Shown here piece by piece: positions 34,513 to 46,870 of a DNA stretch of 64,000 bases; position 1 is the stretch's first letter; each line of letters begins with the position of its first letter. Made by a program: the position numbers and the translations under genes. Under the pieces are notes generated by a model. It did no database searches, was not told the DNA's origin, and saw only the letters and a program-made list of their open reading frames with translations. Source of the stretch: Hordeum vulgare subsp. vulgare (lineage: Eukaryota > Streptophyta > Magnoliopsida > Poales > Poaceae); assembly GCF_904849725.1 (NCBI RefSeq), contig NC_058520.1:325263186-325327185 (forward strand). The letters run 5' to 3'.

Positions 34513-36121
34513 GTATCCAACACGGATTCTTGGAGAAGGGGTGGTTTATAGGAAAACCAACTTGATCATGAGCACAACATAAGGTCAGGATACAACCTCG
34601 TAATACTTACGAGAAGATATTCAGAAAATCAGGAACAATCTTGCTTTGAGGGCAAGACGATGGTTATCAACGAGTGAGGGATTGACACAACCCTAACTCA
34701 TTGATCAAAAAGTACACCAGGAAAGATGGACTAGGTAGCACGATCAAACTTCGAATGGTGATTCAATAACCAACATGCTAAGAATGAAATTATTGTCCAT
34801 TAACTTCCAATCAATAGGATTGCTAGAAGTATTGATTTCACACATCATGGTTCACTTGTCGATATTTCGGTTACAACCAACACGGAGATCGAGAAAGGAA
34901 TAATGATGGCAAGGAGCATCACTATATAAAGAGTTCACAAGAGGGGTGCAATTCTCATGACATTCTTGACATAAGAGGGTAATACACCAAAGTAGAACAG
35001 AACAAAAGTTGGATTGGCATTTGATCTACGGAATACAACTACTTTGACCCAATCCTACATATGGATGGGGTACTGGAGTTTGCTTCTCATAGTCATTCTG
35101 AAATAGAATGGCTCGACTAACCACAAGAATAATAGGCATAGATGACACAAATGCACAACTACTCTTGACTATCCTCTCGTAGATGAAGGTCAGAATTCAA
35201 TTGAAGAGGGGCAACTCTAGACCACATGATTTTTCTTAGTTGTAGATGCATATATTAGCATGTCGAACGAGTTCAACATAATTCTTCCAGACAACCCATG
35301 CATAAAGGTTGGATTGGCAGAATCATAATATGGAATAGAGAACTCATCGAGAGCACTCTTATTATGATCATTTAGTTCACGAAGAAATTCTGACATGATA
35401 GTTCATGGTATTGGAAGAATGATATACCGCGAACCTTGAAAACTATAACAAGGTTACTAATATCCTAAAGGAACTAGCAAATACTATCAACGGAATGAGC
35501 AGAACGAATCATGGATTCAAAAACCCGGAAATAGAATACCTACTAACTAAGTAACATCACGGGATGTTTTCGATAATGAGGGCTAGAATTATCACACTAC
35601 AAACACAAAACACAACTAGACTATTGCGTGGTTCTTTGAGCTAACATGGTTTCATAACACCTACAACAATTATGTTGAGGTATGGAGTACCTCAACACCA
35701 CAATTAGTGTGCTTTGTCTAGCAGAAAGACATCCGGAATAGGAGGAAGGAATTTGCAATTGCATCAGATTTTATAACACATGGATAACTCAGACAACATA
35801 ACGGTTGTAAGGCCATGAAATATGAGGCAACCTGCATGAAAACTAAGAACATAACAATGAATTCCTATGGAGACATCGATCCAGGAATACCACAACTTTC
35901 CTATAAGTCTCCAGCATAGTAACTCGGCATCCTAATAGATAGATGAGAAAGCCTAATTCTTAAACCCCGTAGAATAAAGAAGAGGGTGATGCAGAATAAG
36001 AATGACACGACGAAAGGAGTAAAAGAGCCTTACGTTCCCTTCCACAATCATTTCTTTTATATAACTAAAGCAGTTCTAGACTCAACATCAACCAATTTGG
36101 CTTGGTTATCCTACAGGTAGT
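34513..36121 (-). mobile_element. E4 internal fragment, right piece
   Basis: This is non-coding. The reverse complement of 34730-34985 matches E2 22320-22550 (for example GACAAGTG, CAATACTTCTAGCA and TTTATATAGTGAT). It runs from the E3 duplication to the E4 primer site. No ORF has family resemblance. Confidence 0.75.
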
Positions 36122-36138
36122 CAAGCTCTGATACCAAC
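36122..36138 (-). promoter_or_regulatory. E4 primer binding site (initiator tRNA-Met)
   Basis: On the minus strand GTTGGTATCAGAGCTTG lies two bases after the end of the 5' LTR, an exact TGGTATCAGAGC core. Confidence 0.85.
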
Positions 36139-36140
36139 GT

Positions 36141-39100
36141 TGTGGGGACCCCGATCCTAAGTCATAAGAACCCAGCATGTAACACATCACATCACTTTGC
36201 AGCCTTACAAACGGTAAACTCCACGGCTTCCACCTTACCTTGGCCAGGACCATTTGCGTCTTTGGGCACACGTATATGAATGTGTCGATATCATTCGAAC
36301 AACAAAGAACCTAGGTCGACATAACTAGTTGTAAACCCAAGTGGGACATCCATACAGGTACAAGCATATATAACCCAGCAAAGCAGGTGTCGGTCAACAA
36401 CATGTGTAGACAAGTTGTAGCAAGCTACAGGGACTCCGTTACACCGCGTGACATTTCCCCGAGGGGACAGACACAGCAGAAAAGAAGGATACATGCCGGT
36501 CAATAGATGTGTCGGGAGCAGTGGCAAGCTAACGAGGCTCGGTGGAATCATAAAGAGGCATTTCCTCGTACAGAGTACGACTAAAGGCACACAACTAGGT
36601 GTTGAATCCCACACATACCAATGCATTTCAAACATACACGCAATATGCACGATATGTGTAGATACAACATGGCATCACAACATAACTCTATGACTCAAGC
36701 ATTTATTAAAGGCTCATAAGAGTCAACATAGAGTGATATTACAAACACGGGTCACATGACCCAACACTCAAGTCATACAAGCAACAAGCGGAAGCACAAC
36801 ATGTCTGAGTACACACATCTACTAAAAGTGGATGAAGGAGCCTGAAAATCTACAATGACCCTATCAAAGGAGCCAGACCTGTGTCTGGGATTCCCAAGCT
36901 ATTCCGGTCAATGTCAAACGCATTGTGTTGAAACCTTTAATGAGACTAAGGTCTCCTCTGCAGAAACATAAATTATGCAACCGTGAGTACAAAGGTACTC
37001 AGCAAGACTTACATCAGAACTATCTACATATGCATCATTGTCAACAAGGGGGGTTGTGGAGTTTAAATGCAGCAAGCCAGCTTTGACTCTTGGCTAACCT
37101 GTATTACGACCACGAACACTTAATTTGAGGTTGGGTAACACACATGAGTCCACATATTCACCAAATCAATACACCACTATGGATCCACTCTCGTCTCCCT
37201 ACGAGAAGGCCATCCATAGCACTCACACTTATCTTGCATATTTTAGAGTATCCATTTCAAGTTGTCTATGTACCACATAATGTTTCCAAGTAGTCCATAT
37301 CCGAGGACGCGGCTATTCGAACAGATTAAATCACCTTCCAGGGGTATACTTCTTCACACACGCTCTCATCACTTATCACCAAATGCACGTCATGCATCTC
37401 GTCGACCTTCAAGCGGAAGCACTAGCATGGGTGTCGGTCACGACCGTTAACCACACAAGACCTTAGTCCAGGTTTATCACCTATTTGAGACTGAACCCGC
37501 AAGGAAGTCTGACCGAAGTTTCCTCAACGGCCACAAACGATGTGCGCACGGTTCGACAAGCCCACCATCCGGGAGCCACTTGGTACACCGTGCCACTGTG
37601 TATCTACCACACTGAAGCCTACCCCGCCGGCAAGAGCTAAACACGACCGCTAACACTTTTCCTACAAACACCAGAAACTAGTTGCAACTCCTGGATAGAT
37701 ATCTAGGCGGTTAATAAGTCGAGAGAGTCCATTGGTTTCAGGCTCAATTCGTGGTAGTATCTTGTCTTGGATAACGTACATAGAACTCAATTCTTAAGGA
37801 CGGTTCCAATGAGACAACCCGCCATGTACTCCTACATGGCCTCTCATCACTACATTTACCAAATTAGATTCACACACTTTACTCTCAAACAGTAGGACAT
37901 GAACACAACCATTATGATGCATCGTCTAGATGGATCAGACCCGACACAACTCTAAGCATAGCAGGCACAGTAAGCAAGCATGGATTAGTAAGCACAACAA
38001 CGCTCAAGAAGTTGCTACTCATGTTAAGTGGTTTCATCTATTTACTGTGGCAAAAACAGGTCATGTAGAGGAATGGGTTCAACTACCAAAACATGTAGCA
38101 ATTGAATCGTTGTTGTCCTAATGAAGTAAAAGAGAGTTTACATCAGTATGCTCAAGGGGTGTTACTTGCCTGACAGTTCTGAAGATACTACTTCTCTTCA
38201 TTAGTCTCAACAGTCACATCGTCGGAACCATCGTCTACCGAGAAGGAACAAAACCGAAAAAACAAGAAAGGAGCGCATTCAATGCAATGCAACAAACATG
38301 ATGTATGATATGGCATGTTAAAGCATTGAATTGACCTAGTGGAAAAGGCAGTCACGTTAATTGAAGTTGAACTCAATTATATACCAAATTCCAACTCCAA
38401 CACTATTTATCAAATTATCCTAACCATCATTTTCCCTACTTGGTGATGTTAACTTGCTCAACCATGCATGAACATGGCATAAACAGATTTCTTGCATTTT
38501 TCTGAACATTTTTCATATATAATTTATTTTCATTGGTGTTACAGATTAATTTCTATGATTTTTGGAAGTTTAAAGCATTTTCTAGAAATAAATAAATCCG
38601 AAAATCAAATATTGCGTCACCTCTACATCACAGTGACTTCAACGGTCAACAAGGCGAGCCCGGTTCAAACCTGACCAGCGGGACCCACGAGTCAGTGATC
38701 CCTTGAGTTAAGAGAGGTTATTTTCTCTTGATTTAAACATTTCTGGTTAGTTAAGCTTGCGGGACCCACTATCAATGTCTAGGGGGTAGCTAGTGGCGTC
38801 ATTAGCCACTTAATGGGCCTGTCACGTCGGCACGCTGGAGTGCGGCCGGCAGCGACCATTCCGCACAGTGGAGGCACTCCGGATCTGCACTACTCGCATC
38901 GAGTTAGCATGCTGAGGGCACCAGGGCATAGCCCTCGTCCTCCCGCATCCAATACACCAACTAGGGGCTCGGGGAACGGCCGGAGTCGCCGGCTGCGACG
39001 ACGGAGGCGGCGGCCGGAGCTCGGTGGTTGCACGCGTCAGCGCTGGGGTGTGCTCACGAGCAGGTTGGGGGTCCGGGAGGGATCTACGGAGCAGCAGGAA

Positions 39101-40186
39101 CCCACCGGTGCAACTAGGGCAAGCCGAAGTGCACCAGAGCATGGAGCTTGTCGTCCATGGCAAACGGCGGTGCTCAGAGCTTGCGGGGATGACGGCTACA
39201 ACACAGAGTGAGTAGGAAGGAGGGGAGAACACACAGGGGCTCACTGCCAATCCTATGGCGTCGACGGCGAGCTCGAGGACGACCCGGACGAAGCAAATTG
39301 ACAGCAACGGTCGTCGGAGCCCGAGGTTGAAGACGACGATGATGGTGGAGCTACAAGCCTCCCTCGGTCGTGTGCTTCATCTTGGAGCTCCACGGTGTCG
39401 AGGCGGTTCCGTCAGACACGACATAGGGGCGAGGGGTGGCTGGTGGCCACGCGAACGGCGGCGGCTTGGCCATGGTCGCTTCGACATGGAAAAGGGGAAG
39501 AAACAGAGCGAGTGGAAAGGCAGGAGAGGGAGTCGGCAGGGTCGGCTAGTCTGCGACGAAGCTATGCATCTCGTCACGCTGGCGGGGAGGGGGCAGGAGG
39601 CTAGTGCGCAGCATGCTGAGCATGCGCGTGCGTCGGCCACATGCCCGGTGTCCTTCTCGAGCGGTGGAGAAGACGACTAGCGAGGTGGGCCTCGTGGGTT
39701 GGCTGTCTAGTCGGCCACCAAGTAAGCACCAGGTTAGTATTCTCTATTTTCTGTTTGTTTCTGTCATTTATTTATTTATTTGTATTCTATTTTGATTTGA
39801 TTCAAAAACCAAATCATTTGAAAACCTTCTGAAAATATTTATGTGGCTTACTGGAATATATTCGTAGCCACTTGCAACCTTTCAGAATTTTAGGATCTAT
39901 AAAACTATTTATAGTACTTATAGATCCAATGCAAAAACTTATTGGATTAACTCAAATTCCAAAAAAAACTGTGATTCCAAAAATATTGGTTTAAGTTTTC
40001 CCCATTGCCAATATTTTCACAGAACAACAGGAACATTTTCTTGGAGTTGTTTGAGGCAATGTTATCTTGGTCATTTTGTGAAGAATGCTTTCTGAGGCTT
40101 ACTAGATCCTCAATTCATTTTAAAATAAAAATAAAAATGCATGCATGAAATGCAATGACAAAAAGTCTAAATCTAGGGTTGTGACA
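36141..40186 (-). repeat. E4 5' LTR, 4046 bp
   Basis: On the minus strand it begins TGTCACAACCCTAG and ends GGGGTCCCCACA. The GC-rich section at 38810-39720 corresponds to the leader part seen in other long LTRs and gives spurious ORFs on both strands. The other LTR is outside the window. The LTR is unrelated at its ends to that of E2 despite the shared internal domain. Confidence 0.82.
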
Positions 40187-40871
40187 CATAACATGCTTGT
40201 ATCATTGGTATGAAGGATAAAACGATGGGGTCTATTCTTACATGAATAGATCTTGTCTACATCATGATATCGTTCTTAAGGCATTACTCCGTTTCTTCAT
40301 GAACTCAATACACTAGATGCATGCTAGATAGTGGTCGATGTGTGGAGTAATATAAGTAGATGCAGGCAAAAGCCAGTCTACTTGTCTTGGATGTGATGCC
40401 TATATACATGATCATTGTCTTTAATATCGTCATAATTATTTGCAATGTCTATCAATTACCCAACAGTAATTTGTCTATCCACCTTTGCTATTTCTCGAGA
40501 GAAGACACTAGTGAAACCTACAACCCCTCGGTCTACTTCACATCATCTATTTGCATTTCTATTTTATTTGCTCTTTTATTTTCAGATCTTTATTATCAAA
40601 AAAAACAAAAATATCTTGTCGCGTTCTAATTGCTACCACTCTTATTTGCATCTATAAAACTATCTTACTTTACCCGCGAGGGATTGACAAATCCTCAACG
40701 CGTTGGGTTGCAAGGATTTGCTATTTGTGTGCAGGTGTTGCTTACATAGTATTGTGGATCTTCCTACTAGATTAATAACTTTGTTTCTTAATTGAGGATA
40801 ATACATGTCGTCACTGTGCTATATCACCCTTTAAGCTTGGAGGGAAACCAACGCATGAGCTAGGACCATCA
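40187..40871 (+). repeat. Element A 5' LTR, 3' part only
   Basis: It matches about 45645-46347 (GGATAAAAC...ATGGGGTCTATTC through to GGACCATCA). The first 860 or so bases of this LTR should lie on the far side of E4, beyond the window. Confidence 0.85.
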
Positions 40872-40878
40872 AGATTTC

Positions 40879-40896
40879 TAGCGCCGTTGGCATGGA
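40879..40896 (+). promoter_or_regulatory. Element A primer binding site (degenerate tRNA-Asp type)
   Basis: TAGCGCCGTTGGCATGGA resembles TGGCGCCGTTGCCGGGGA, with changes at the second base and near the end. Confidence 0.65.
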
Positions 40897-41066
40897 AGAT
40901 CAAGTCAAGATCTATCAAGTTCATACACACAAATCTCATCTCACTGCAATTACATTATTTGTCATTTGCCTCTCATTTTCCTCTCCCCCACTTCACAAAA
41001 TTTTGCCTTTGTTATTTGCCTTCTTTCCATTTGCCTTTTTCTTTCTTGCTTTCTTCTATTGCCTTC

Positions 41067-42275
41067 ATGTCAACACTCGAAAACATAAAAAAACAGGAAA
41101 AGCAAAGACATATGGATCCTCATCCACTTGGTAATCTTTTAAAAAGATATAATTATCTTGAACCAATTGCTAGTGAGTTGAGTGCTCTTGATTACTTTTG
41201 TGAAGTTTTTCTTGAAAATCATGAATTTGAATATTGTGATGAAGTGTTAAAAGAAGAAATTTATAAACCGATTCATGATATCTCCTTGAATGAAAAGCGT
41301 GATTACAGTGATGTTGTTATTAATTCTATTAATGTCAATCATGATAATAATATGAAAAACTACAAGATTAGGGATGGCAATTTTGTCATGTCCACTACTC
41401 ATTGTAATGATCATGATTGGGGTGATGCTTCTTATCATCTTGAAAATTTATTTAATCCTCATGATGAATATGATCTTCATAATAATGTTTGCAATAGTAT
41501 TGATAGTGGGTTTGGAGAGGTCATGACTTTAGTTAGGCCCTGTTTGGAACCATAATTGATTGTGATAATCTGGATTATGAATATAGATTATATAATCTGG
41601 TTTATAAAAATAATCTAGGTGGGCATATTTGGAGGCTAGATTATATAAACTGTAATCCAGGTTTTACATTGCATAATGACCTGTCTGCCCTCTGTTTTTT
41701 TAAAGAGGAGGGTGGCGGTGGGAGAAATGTAATCATCTCCAACTTTACAAGGGTAATGGGTCATTAGCAATCCATAGTCTGATTTTAGCTAGGGTAGAGT
41801 AGATTGTGAGTTTTTAGTAATGTGTCCATCTAATTTCTATAATATACATCATAATATGTCCTGTTTGGAGGCATAATAGATTATAAAAACTAGACTATAT
41901 AATTTGAGTGGTTCCAAATAGGGCCTTAATGTTAATCCCACTACCTTGAAAGATTATAAGACTTTTATGCATGTGGATCATGAAGAGAATACTTGATGTG
42001 ATGGCTATATTGTTGAATTTGAATATGATCCTACATGTAATTATTATGGGAGGGGGAAATATGGTTATAGAAATATTCTTGTTACTAAATTATCACTCTT
42101 CATGTTGAGATTGCTATTGTTTCTTTCTTCTTCCATGCATATGTTAGAAATTTCTTCTCTTGATAATTTGTTTGCTTATGAAATGAATATGCATAGGAAT
42201 TATGTTATACTTAAATGTGTATGTCTTATGCTACATGATGCTCTCTTTCTCTTTCAACTACTATCTTTCATGTGA
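41067..42275 (+). pseudogene. Unknown ORF of non-autonomous Athila-like element A, split by a MITE
   Basis: It probably starts at the ATG at 41067 (MSTLENIKKQEKQ); an upstream Met at 40887 adds a hydrophobic stretch that is probably leader. The protein is acidic and Asp/Asn/His-rich (HCNDHDWGDASYHLENLF, then NPHDEYDLHNNVCNSID). A MITE with its TTA duplication (41536-41928, 393 bases) interrupts it. Leaving that out keeps the frame, which continues through NPTTLKDYKTF, a TGA at 41994-41996, and EYDPTCNYYGRGKYGY to a stop at 42273. It is not related to gag or pol by any motif visible. Element C carries a related, differently preserved copy. The function is unknown. Confidence 0.6.
41536..41925. 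mobile_element. Tourist-like (PIF/Harbinger-type) MITE, 390 bp
   Basis: The terminal inverted repeats are GGCCCTGTTTGGAACC at the left and GGTTCCAAATAGGGCC at the right (one mismatch), flanked by TTA on both sides (41533-41535 and 41926-41928). It is AT-rich with no ORF. A 3-bp TTA duplication and GG...CC ends fit the PIF/Harbinger group. Internal copies of the terminus occur at about 41621 and 41861. Confidence 0.88.
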
Positions 42276-44772
42276 GCATCAATAAAATCTCAAGCCTATC
42301 TTAATGGCTATAAAGAAAGAGCTTGTTGGGAGGCAACCCAATGAATAAAATTTATTTTTCACTTTTGCTTTCTGTTCTTGAGTGTTTACACAATTATGCT
42401 ACTCTTATTATTGTGTTTTTTGTGTTTTATTTAGTGTATGTGCCAAGTAAAGCCTTTGGGATCATGTGGGGTGTTAGTTGCTTTAATCCTGTTGAAAAAC
42501 ACAAACTTTTGCGTCTAGTAGAAAAATCCTAAAAATCACAAAAACGTCAAAAGTGCCTGAATGTTTTACACAAGATTTTTATATAACTTCCCTAAGTTGT
42601 AATAATTTTTCAAAAAAAATTGAGTTACATAAGTATGATTAAAATTTTATTCTTTATAGACCATTTTGTTTTTAACAGATTCTGCTTTCTTTGTGTTATG
42701 TCCTTGTTTTAATGATTCTATGGCTTGTATAGGGGGCATAAGCCAAGGTAAAGTTATAATACATTAGGTATAATGCAAAAAAAACAATATTGGCATAGGT
42801 TTTCAATAGTACCTATAGTAAAGTTTGGTTTTCTTATACTGACGGATCTCACAAAAAATTTGTTGACTTTTGTGTGATTGAAGTTTTCAAGTTTTGAGTG
42901 AGATCACAATGAATGAAGGAATAAGAAGTGGTAAAATCCTAAGCTTGGGGATGCCCCCATGGCACCCCAAGGCAATATATAAGGAGTACCAAGCAACTAA
43001 GCTTGGGGCTGCCCCGGAAGGCATCCCCTCTTTCTTCTAAAAACCATCGATAATTTTACTTCGAGCTATATTTTTATTCGTCGCATATCATGAGTTTTGC
43101 TTGGAGCGTCTTGTATCATTTGTGTCTTTACTTTCTTTTCTGTTTAGTTTTTCATAATAAACCTTGCTGGACACACCCATTTGAGAGAGCTAAATAATGC
43201 TATGATTTGTTAGAATCGCTCTTTATGCTTCACTTCAATTTTTTAGCGATGGAATTGCTCAAGTACTTCACTTATATATTTTTGAGCACGTTGGTGCTAT
43301 TATTTTGAAGAAATTTGCTCTCATGCTTCACTTAGATTATTTTGAGAGTTTCTTAAATTTTGAAGAAATTCTCTCTTGCTTCACTTATATAATTTTGGGA
43401 GTTGAAAATTTTAAATAAACTTGTGCTCTCGTTCTTCACTTATATTTGTTTGAGAGCTTGTTATTTGCAATGACAATTTGCTTTAAATGAAAATTAGTTC
43501 CAAAGTGATGAATGTCCTGGAAAGATATAATAAAAACTTTCATGAAGATCATTGGATATTAAACTTGATTCTTTGGAATGGTTTTGCGATATGAAGATAG
43601 TAATATGTGAGTTATGTTGATGAGAAATTATGCTCTAGTAAGAATATTGGTGTTAATGTTTGTGATTCCCTATGCATGCACATTAAGTCAATAATTATGT
43701 ATGAAATTACATCCTACTTGTGTTGCATTATTCGGTGTTAGTTATGTTTAATGTTCACTTATGATGATTTTTGTTCCTTGTTTGGGCGCTTCTCAATCTA
43801 TTTGCTAGCCTTCACTTGTACTAAGCGGGAATACTACTTGTGCATCCAAATCCTAAACCCAAAGTTGTGCCAAATGAGTCCACCATACCTACCTATATGC
43901 GGTATTTCAACATCGTTCCAAGTAAATTTGGAAGTGCCAACTCTAATGTTTGAAATGAATTTATGTTTTGTGTGCCCATACCACTCATGAAGCGACAAGG
44001 GGTGGACGGTATCTTCCATGTTAAATAGGTTATTCTCAAGATGAGTGTTTATTAACTTGTAGTTGCACGAGAGTAAGGCGGTAATAGGGATGCTCGGCCG
44101 CAAAATGAAAAAAAATTATCTTATATTGTCAAATAATAAATTCCTTGGGAAGTTTTGGTATAGACGATACCCGTGGATATGCCTAGCCGTGGAATGTGAA
44201 AGAATGGTGGAAAAAGGAATAAAGTTTATATCCAATTTAGGAACCGCCTATAATTTGTTTAGCATGGAGGATATTGTAAACTCTTGGTTGTTCTCGTTGA
44301 CAGGAAAAGCATGCCACCCTAAAAGGTTTTATCTCTAAATTTTTCACTATGAGCTCTCGCACCTCTACAAATCCGTGTTTCCCTGTGCGAAGGGCCTATC
44401 TATTTACTTTATGCAAAAAAATGCATTTGAGTCTGCATATTCTCTTATAAAGCAACAACTAAGGAACACATTTGTCATACTTGATCATTGGATGTAGTTA
44501 ATATTTGAGTGTGTTGCATGAATGGATCAATGATAAAGAATGATGGGCTAGCGATAGCGTTCTTTAGCGTTGATATTTTGAAAGACTTGGTTACTTACTG
44601 ATATGCTTGAGTATTGAAATTTTCATGTCAAACTATAGAATATTGATTTGTATCATCTATAAGTCCATATGTCCATGTTGAAAAGAAAAAGAATATGATA
44701 AACATGTGAGGCAACATTCCACATCAAAGTTTATGGTTTTTATCATTTACCTACTTGTGGATGAGAAGGAAT
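42276..44772 (+). other. Element A 3' non-coding region
   Basis: No coding domain is seen. It contains two internal AAGCTTGGGG purine tracts (42941 and 42999), a five-unit hairpin array (43214-43460), and blocks shared with E3 (TACTACTTGTGCATCCA at 43832, GTCCACCATACCTACCT at 43878, TGCGAAGGGCCTATCT near 44385). Confidence 0.7.
43214..43460 (+). repeat. Hairpin array of element A (five degenerate units)
   Basis: Each unit has an inverted repeat around a loop containing (A/T)CTTCACTT. The stems are ATCGCT 43215/AGCGAT 43245; TGCTCAA 43256/TTGAGCA 43282; CTCTCA 43318/TGAGAG 43343; AATTCTC 43367/GGGAGTT 43397 (with two G-U pairs); and GCTCTC 43425/GAGAGC 43452. The stem sequences differ from unit to unit yet stay paired. 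A similar array lies in element C. Confidence 0.6.
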
Positions 44773-44787
44773 TAAGATTGGGGATGC
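44773..44787 (+). promoter_or_regulatory. Element A polypurine tract
   Basis: AAGATTGGGGATGC, preceded by AATT, abuts the LTR start TGATACGTCTCC. Confidence 0.75.
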
Positions 44788-46347
44788 TGATACGTCTCCA
44801 ACGTATCTAGTATTTTTTTATTGTTCCATCATATTATATTATCAATCTTAGATGTTTTATAATCATTTCATAGCAACTTTATATCATTTTTCGGGACTAA
44901 CCTATTGACATAGTGCCTAGTGCTAGTTGTTGTTTTTTGCTGTTTTTTTCCTTCGCACAAAATCCATATCATATGAGGTCCAAATGCCATGAAACTTTAC
45001 GTAGATTCTTTTTGGACCAGAAGGAAACTTGGCAGCCAAGAATGAGCAGCACATGAGGCCCATGAGGGCCACTAGACATCAGGGGGCGCTATAGGCCCTT
45101 GGAGCGGCCTCGTGTCTAGTGGGGACCTCTAGCACCTCCTACACCGCCTCTGAGCTCTCTAAATACCCCAGTATTTAGAAAACCCTAGAGGAGTCGACGA
45201 AAAATCGTTTCAGCCGCCGCAAGTTACAGAGCCATGAAATCCAATCTAGAGCCCATTTTGGAGAGGAACACGATCATGGAGGGGTTCACCATCCTTATTG
45301 GTGCTCCTCCGATGATGCGTGAGTAGTTCATATCAGACCTATGGGACTGTAGGCAGTAGCTAGATGGCTTTCTCTCTCATTTTATTTCTCAATACAATGG
45401 TCTCTTGGAGATCCATATGAGGTAAGTCTTTATTTTGCAGTGTGTTTGTTGGGATCCGATGAATTGTGAATTTATGATCATATCTATGAAAACATATTCA
45501 TGCTTGATTATTATAGTCTCGTATTTCTTCTTTGATATTTGTTTTTTGTCTGGCCAACTTGATATTTTATCTTACAATGGGAAGAGGTGCTCTGTGATGG
45601 GTTCGATCTTGCGGTGCTCAATCTGAGTGACAGAAAGAGACAAGACACGCATGTATCGTTGCTATCCAGGATAAAACAATGGGGTCTATTCCTACATGAA
45701 TATATATTGTCTACATCATGTCATCATTCTTAAGGCATTACTCCATTTCTCCATGAACTCAATACACTAGATGCATGCTGGATAGCGGTCGATGTGTGGA
45801 GTAATAGAAGTAGATGCTGGTAGAAGTCGATCCACCTATCTTGGATTTGATGCCTATATACATGATCATTGTCTTGAATATTGTCTTAATTATTTGCTTT
45901 TATATCAATTGCCCAACAATAATTTGTCTATCCGCCGTTTTTTATTTCTCGAGAGAAGCCACTAGTGAAACCTACTGCCCCCGGGTCTACTTCACATCAT
46001 CTATTTGCAATCTCTACTTTGCTATTTGCGTTTCTATTTTGTTTGCTCTTTTATTGTCATATCTATATTATCAAAAAACCCAAAAATACCTTTCTGCGTT
46101 CTAATTGTTGTCACTCTTATCTTCATCTATCAATCTATCCTTACTTTACCCACGAGGGATTGACAACCCCTCCATGCGTTGGGTTGCAAGGATTTGCTAT
46201 TTTTGCGCAGGTGTTGCTTACATAGTCTGGTTGATATTTCTATTGGATTGGTACCTTGGTTTATTAACTGAGGGAAATACTTGTCGTCGTTGTGCTACAT
46301 CATCCTTTAAGCTTGGACGGAAACCAATGCATGAGCGAGGACCATCA
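44788..46347 (+). repeat. Element A 3' LTR, 1560 bp
   Basis: It starts TGATACGTCTCCAACG and ends GAGGACCATCA. Its last 700 bases match 40187-40871. A TATA-like CTCTAAATACCCC lies near 45157. CTCAT follows, a possible duplication whose partner is off the window. Confidence 0.87.
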
Positions 46348-46349
46348 CT

Positions 46350-46870
46350 CATACATTGTTTAATTTCTCTTCGTGCTTACCGAAGGATGATTGCTATGAT
46401 AATTGCTGTGATCCCTTGGATTCGTTTGAAATGTCCCTCTTGATGAACTTGATGCTTTCTATGCTTTTCACCATGATGCCAATATGAATTATGCTTATGG
46501 AGATGAACTTGCTATAGTTCCTTATGTTAGGCATGAAATTGTTGCTATTGCACCCACACACAATAGTCCTATTATACTTTTGAATTGTCCCAGCTACACT
46601 ATATTGGAGAAGTTTGCACTAATTAAGGATTATATTGATGGGTTGTGTTTTACTATCACACATGATGATTTTTATGGATATAATATGCATTTGCTTGCTT
46701 CTCCTACTTGAAATTATTATGAGAGAGGAACCAAATCTTCACCTATCTATGTTTCCAATATGATAAAATTGCAAGAAACTACTTATGCTTTGCATTGGCC
46801 TTTACTTTGTGTGAATGAATTGTTATTTTATGACACGCCAATGCATAGGAAGAGGGTTATACTTTGTTGA
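46350..46870 (+). pseudogene. Unknown ORF of element C, distal part
   Basis: Translation around 46390-46440 gives DDCYDNCCDPLDSFEMS. A one-base loss near 46438 then shifts the frame to MNYAYGDELAIVPYV (46484), LNCPSYTILEKFALIKDYID and ITHDDFYGYNMHLLASPT, with a TGA at 46709-46711 followed by NYYERGTKSS and HWPLLCVNELLFYDTPM up to 46870. The C-terminal CNYYxRG-type words also occur in element A's ORF, so both copies derive from the same family. No known enzyme motif is recognised, and the family's role is unknown. Confidence 0.55.

Larger units (their letters stand above)
40187..46347 (+). mobile_element. Element A: non-autonomous Athila-like retrotransposon (5' end displaced by E4)
   Basis: It comprises a partial 5' LTR (40187-40871), a degenerate tRNA-Asp primer site, one decayed ORF of unknown function, a long 3' non-coding region, a polypurine tract (44773-44787) and a complete 3' LTR (44788-46347). 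Position 40193 onward aligns with 45649 onward of the 3' LTR, so E4 sits in the middle of A's 5' LTR. No gag, RT or integrase is present. Confidence 0.85.

Noticed and set aside
38813..39680. ORFs of 130-160 residues on both strands in a GC-rich block
   Set aside because: They lie within the E4 LTR leader, are Arg/Pro/Ala-rich by composition, overlap on both strands and match no family.
43200..43500. CRISPR-like array
   Set aside because: The repeats are degenerate, differ in stem sequence and lie in a plant retrotransposon; they are inverted-repeat hairpins, not direct repeats with spacers.
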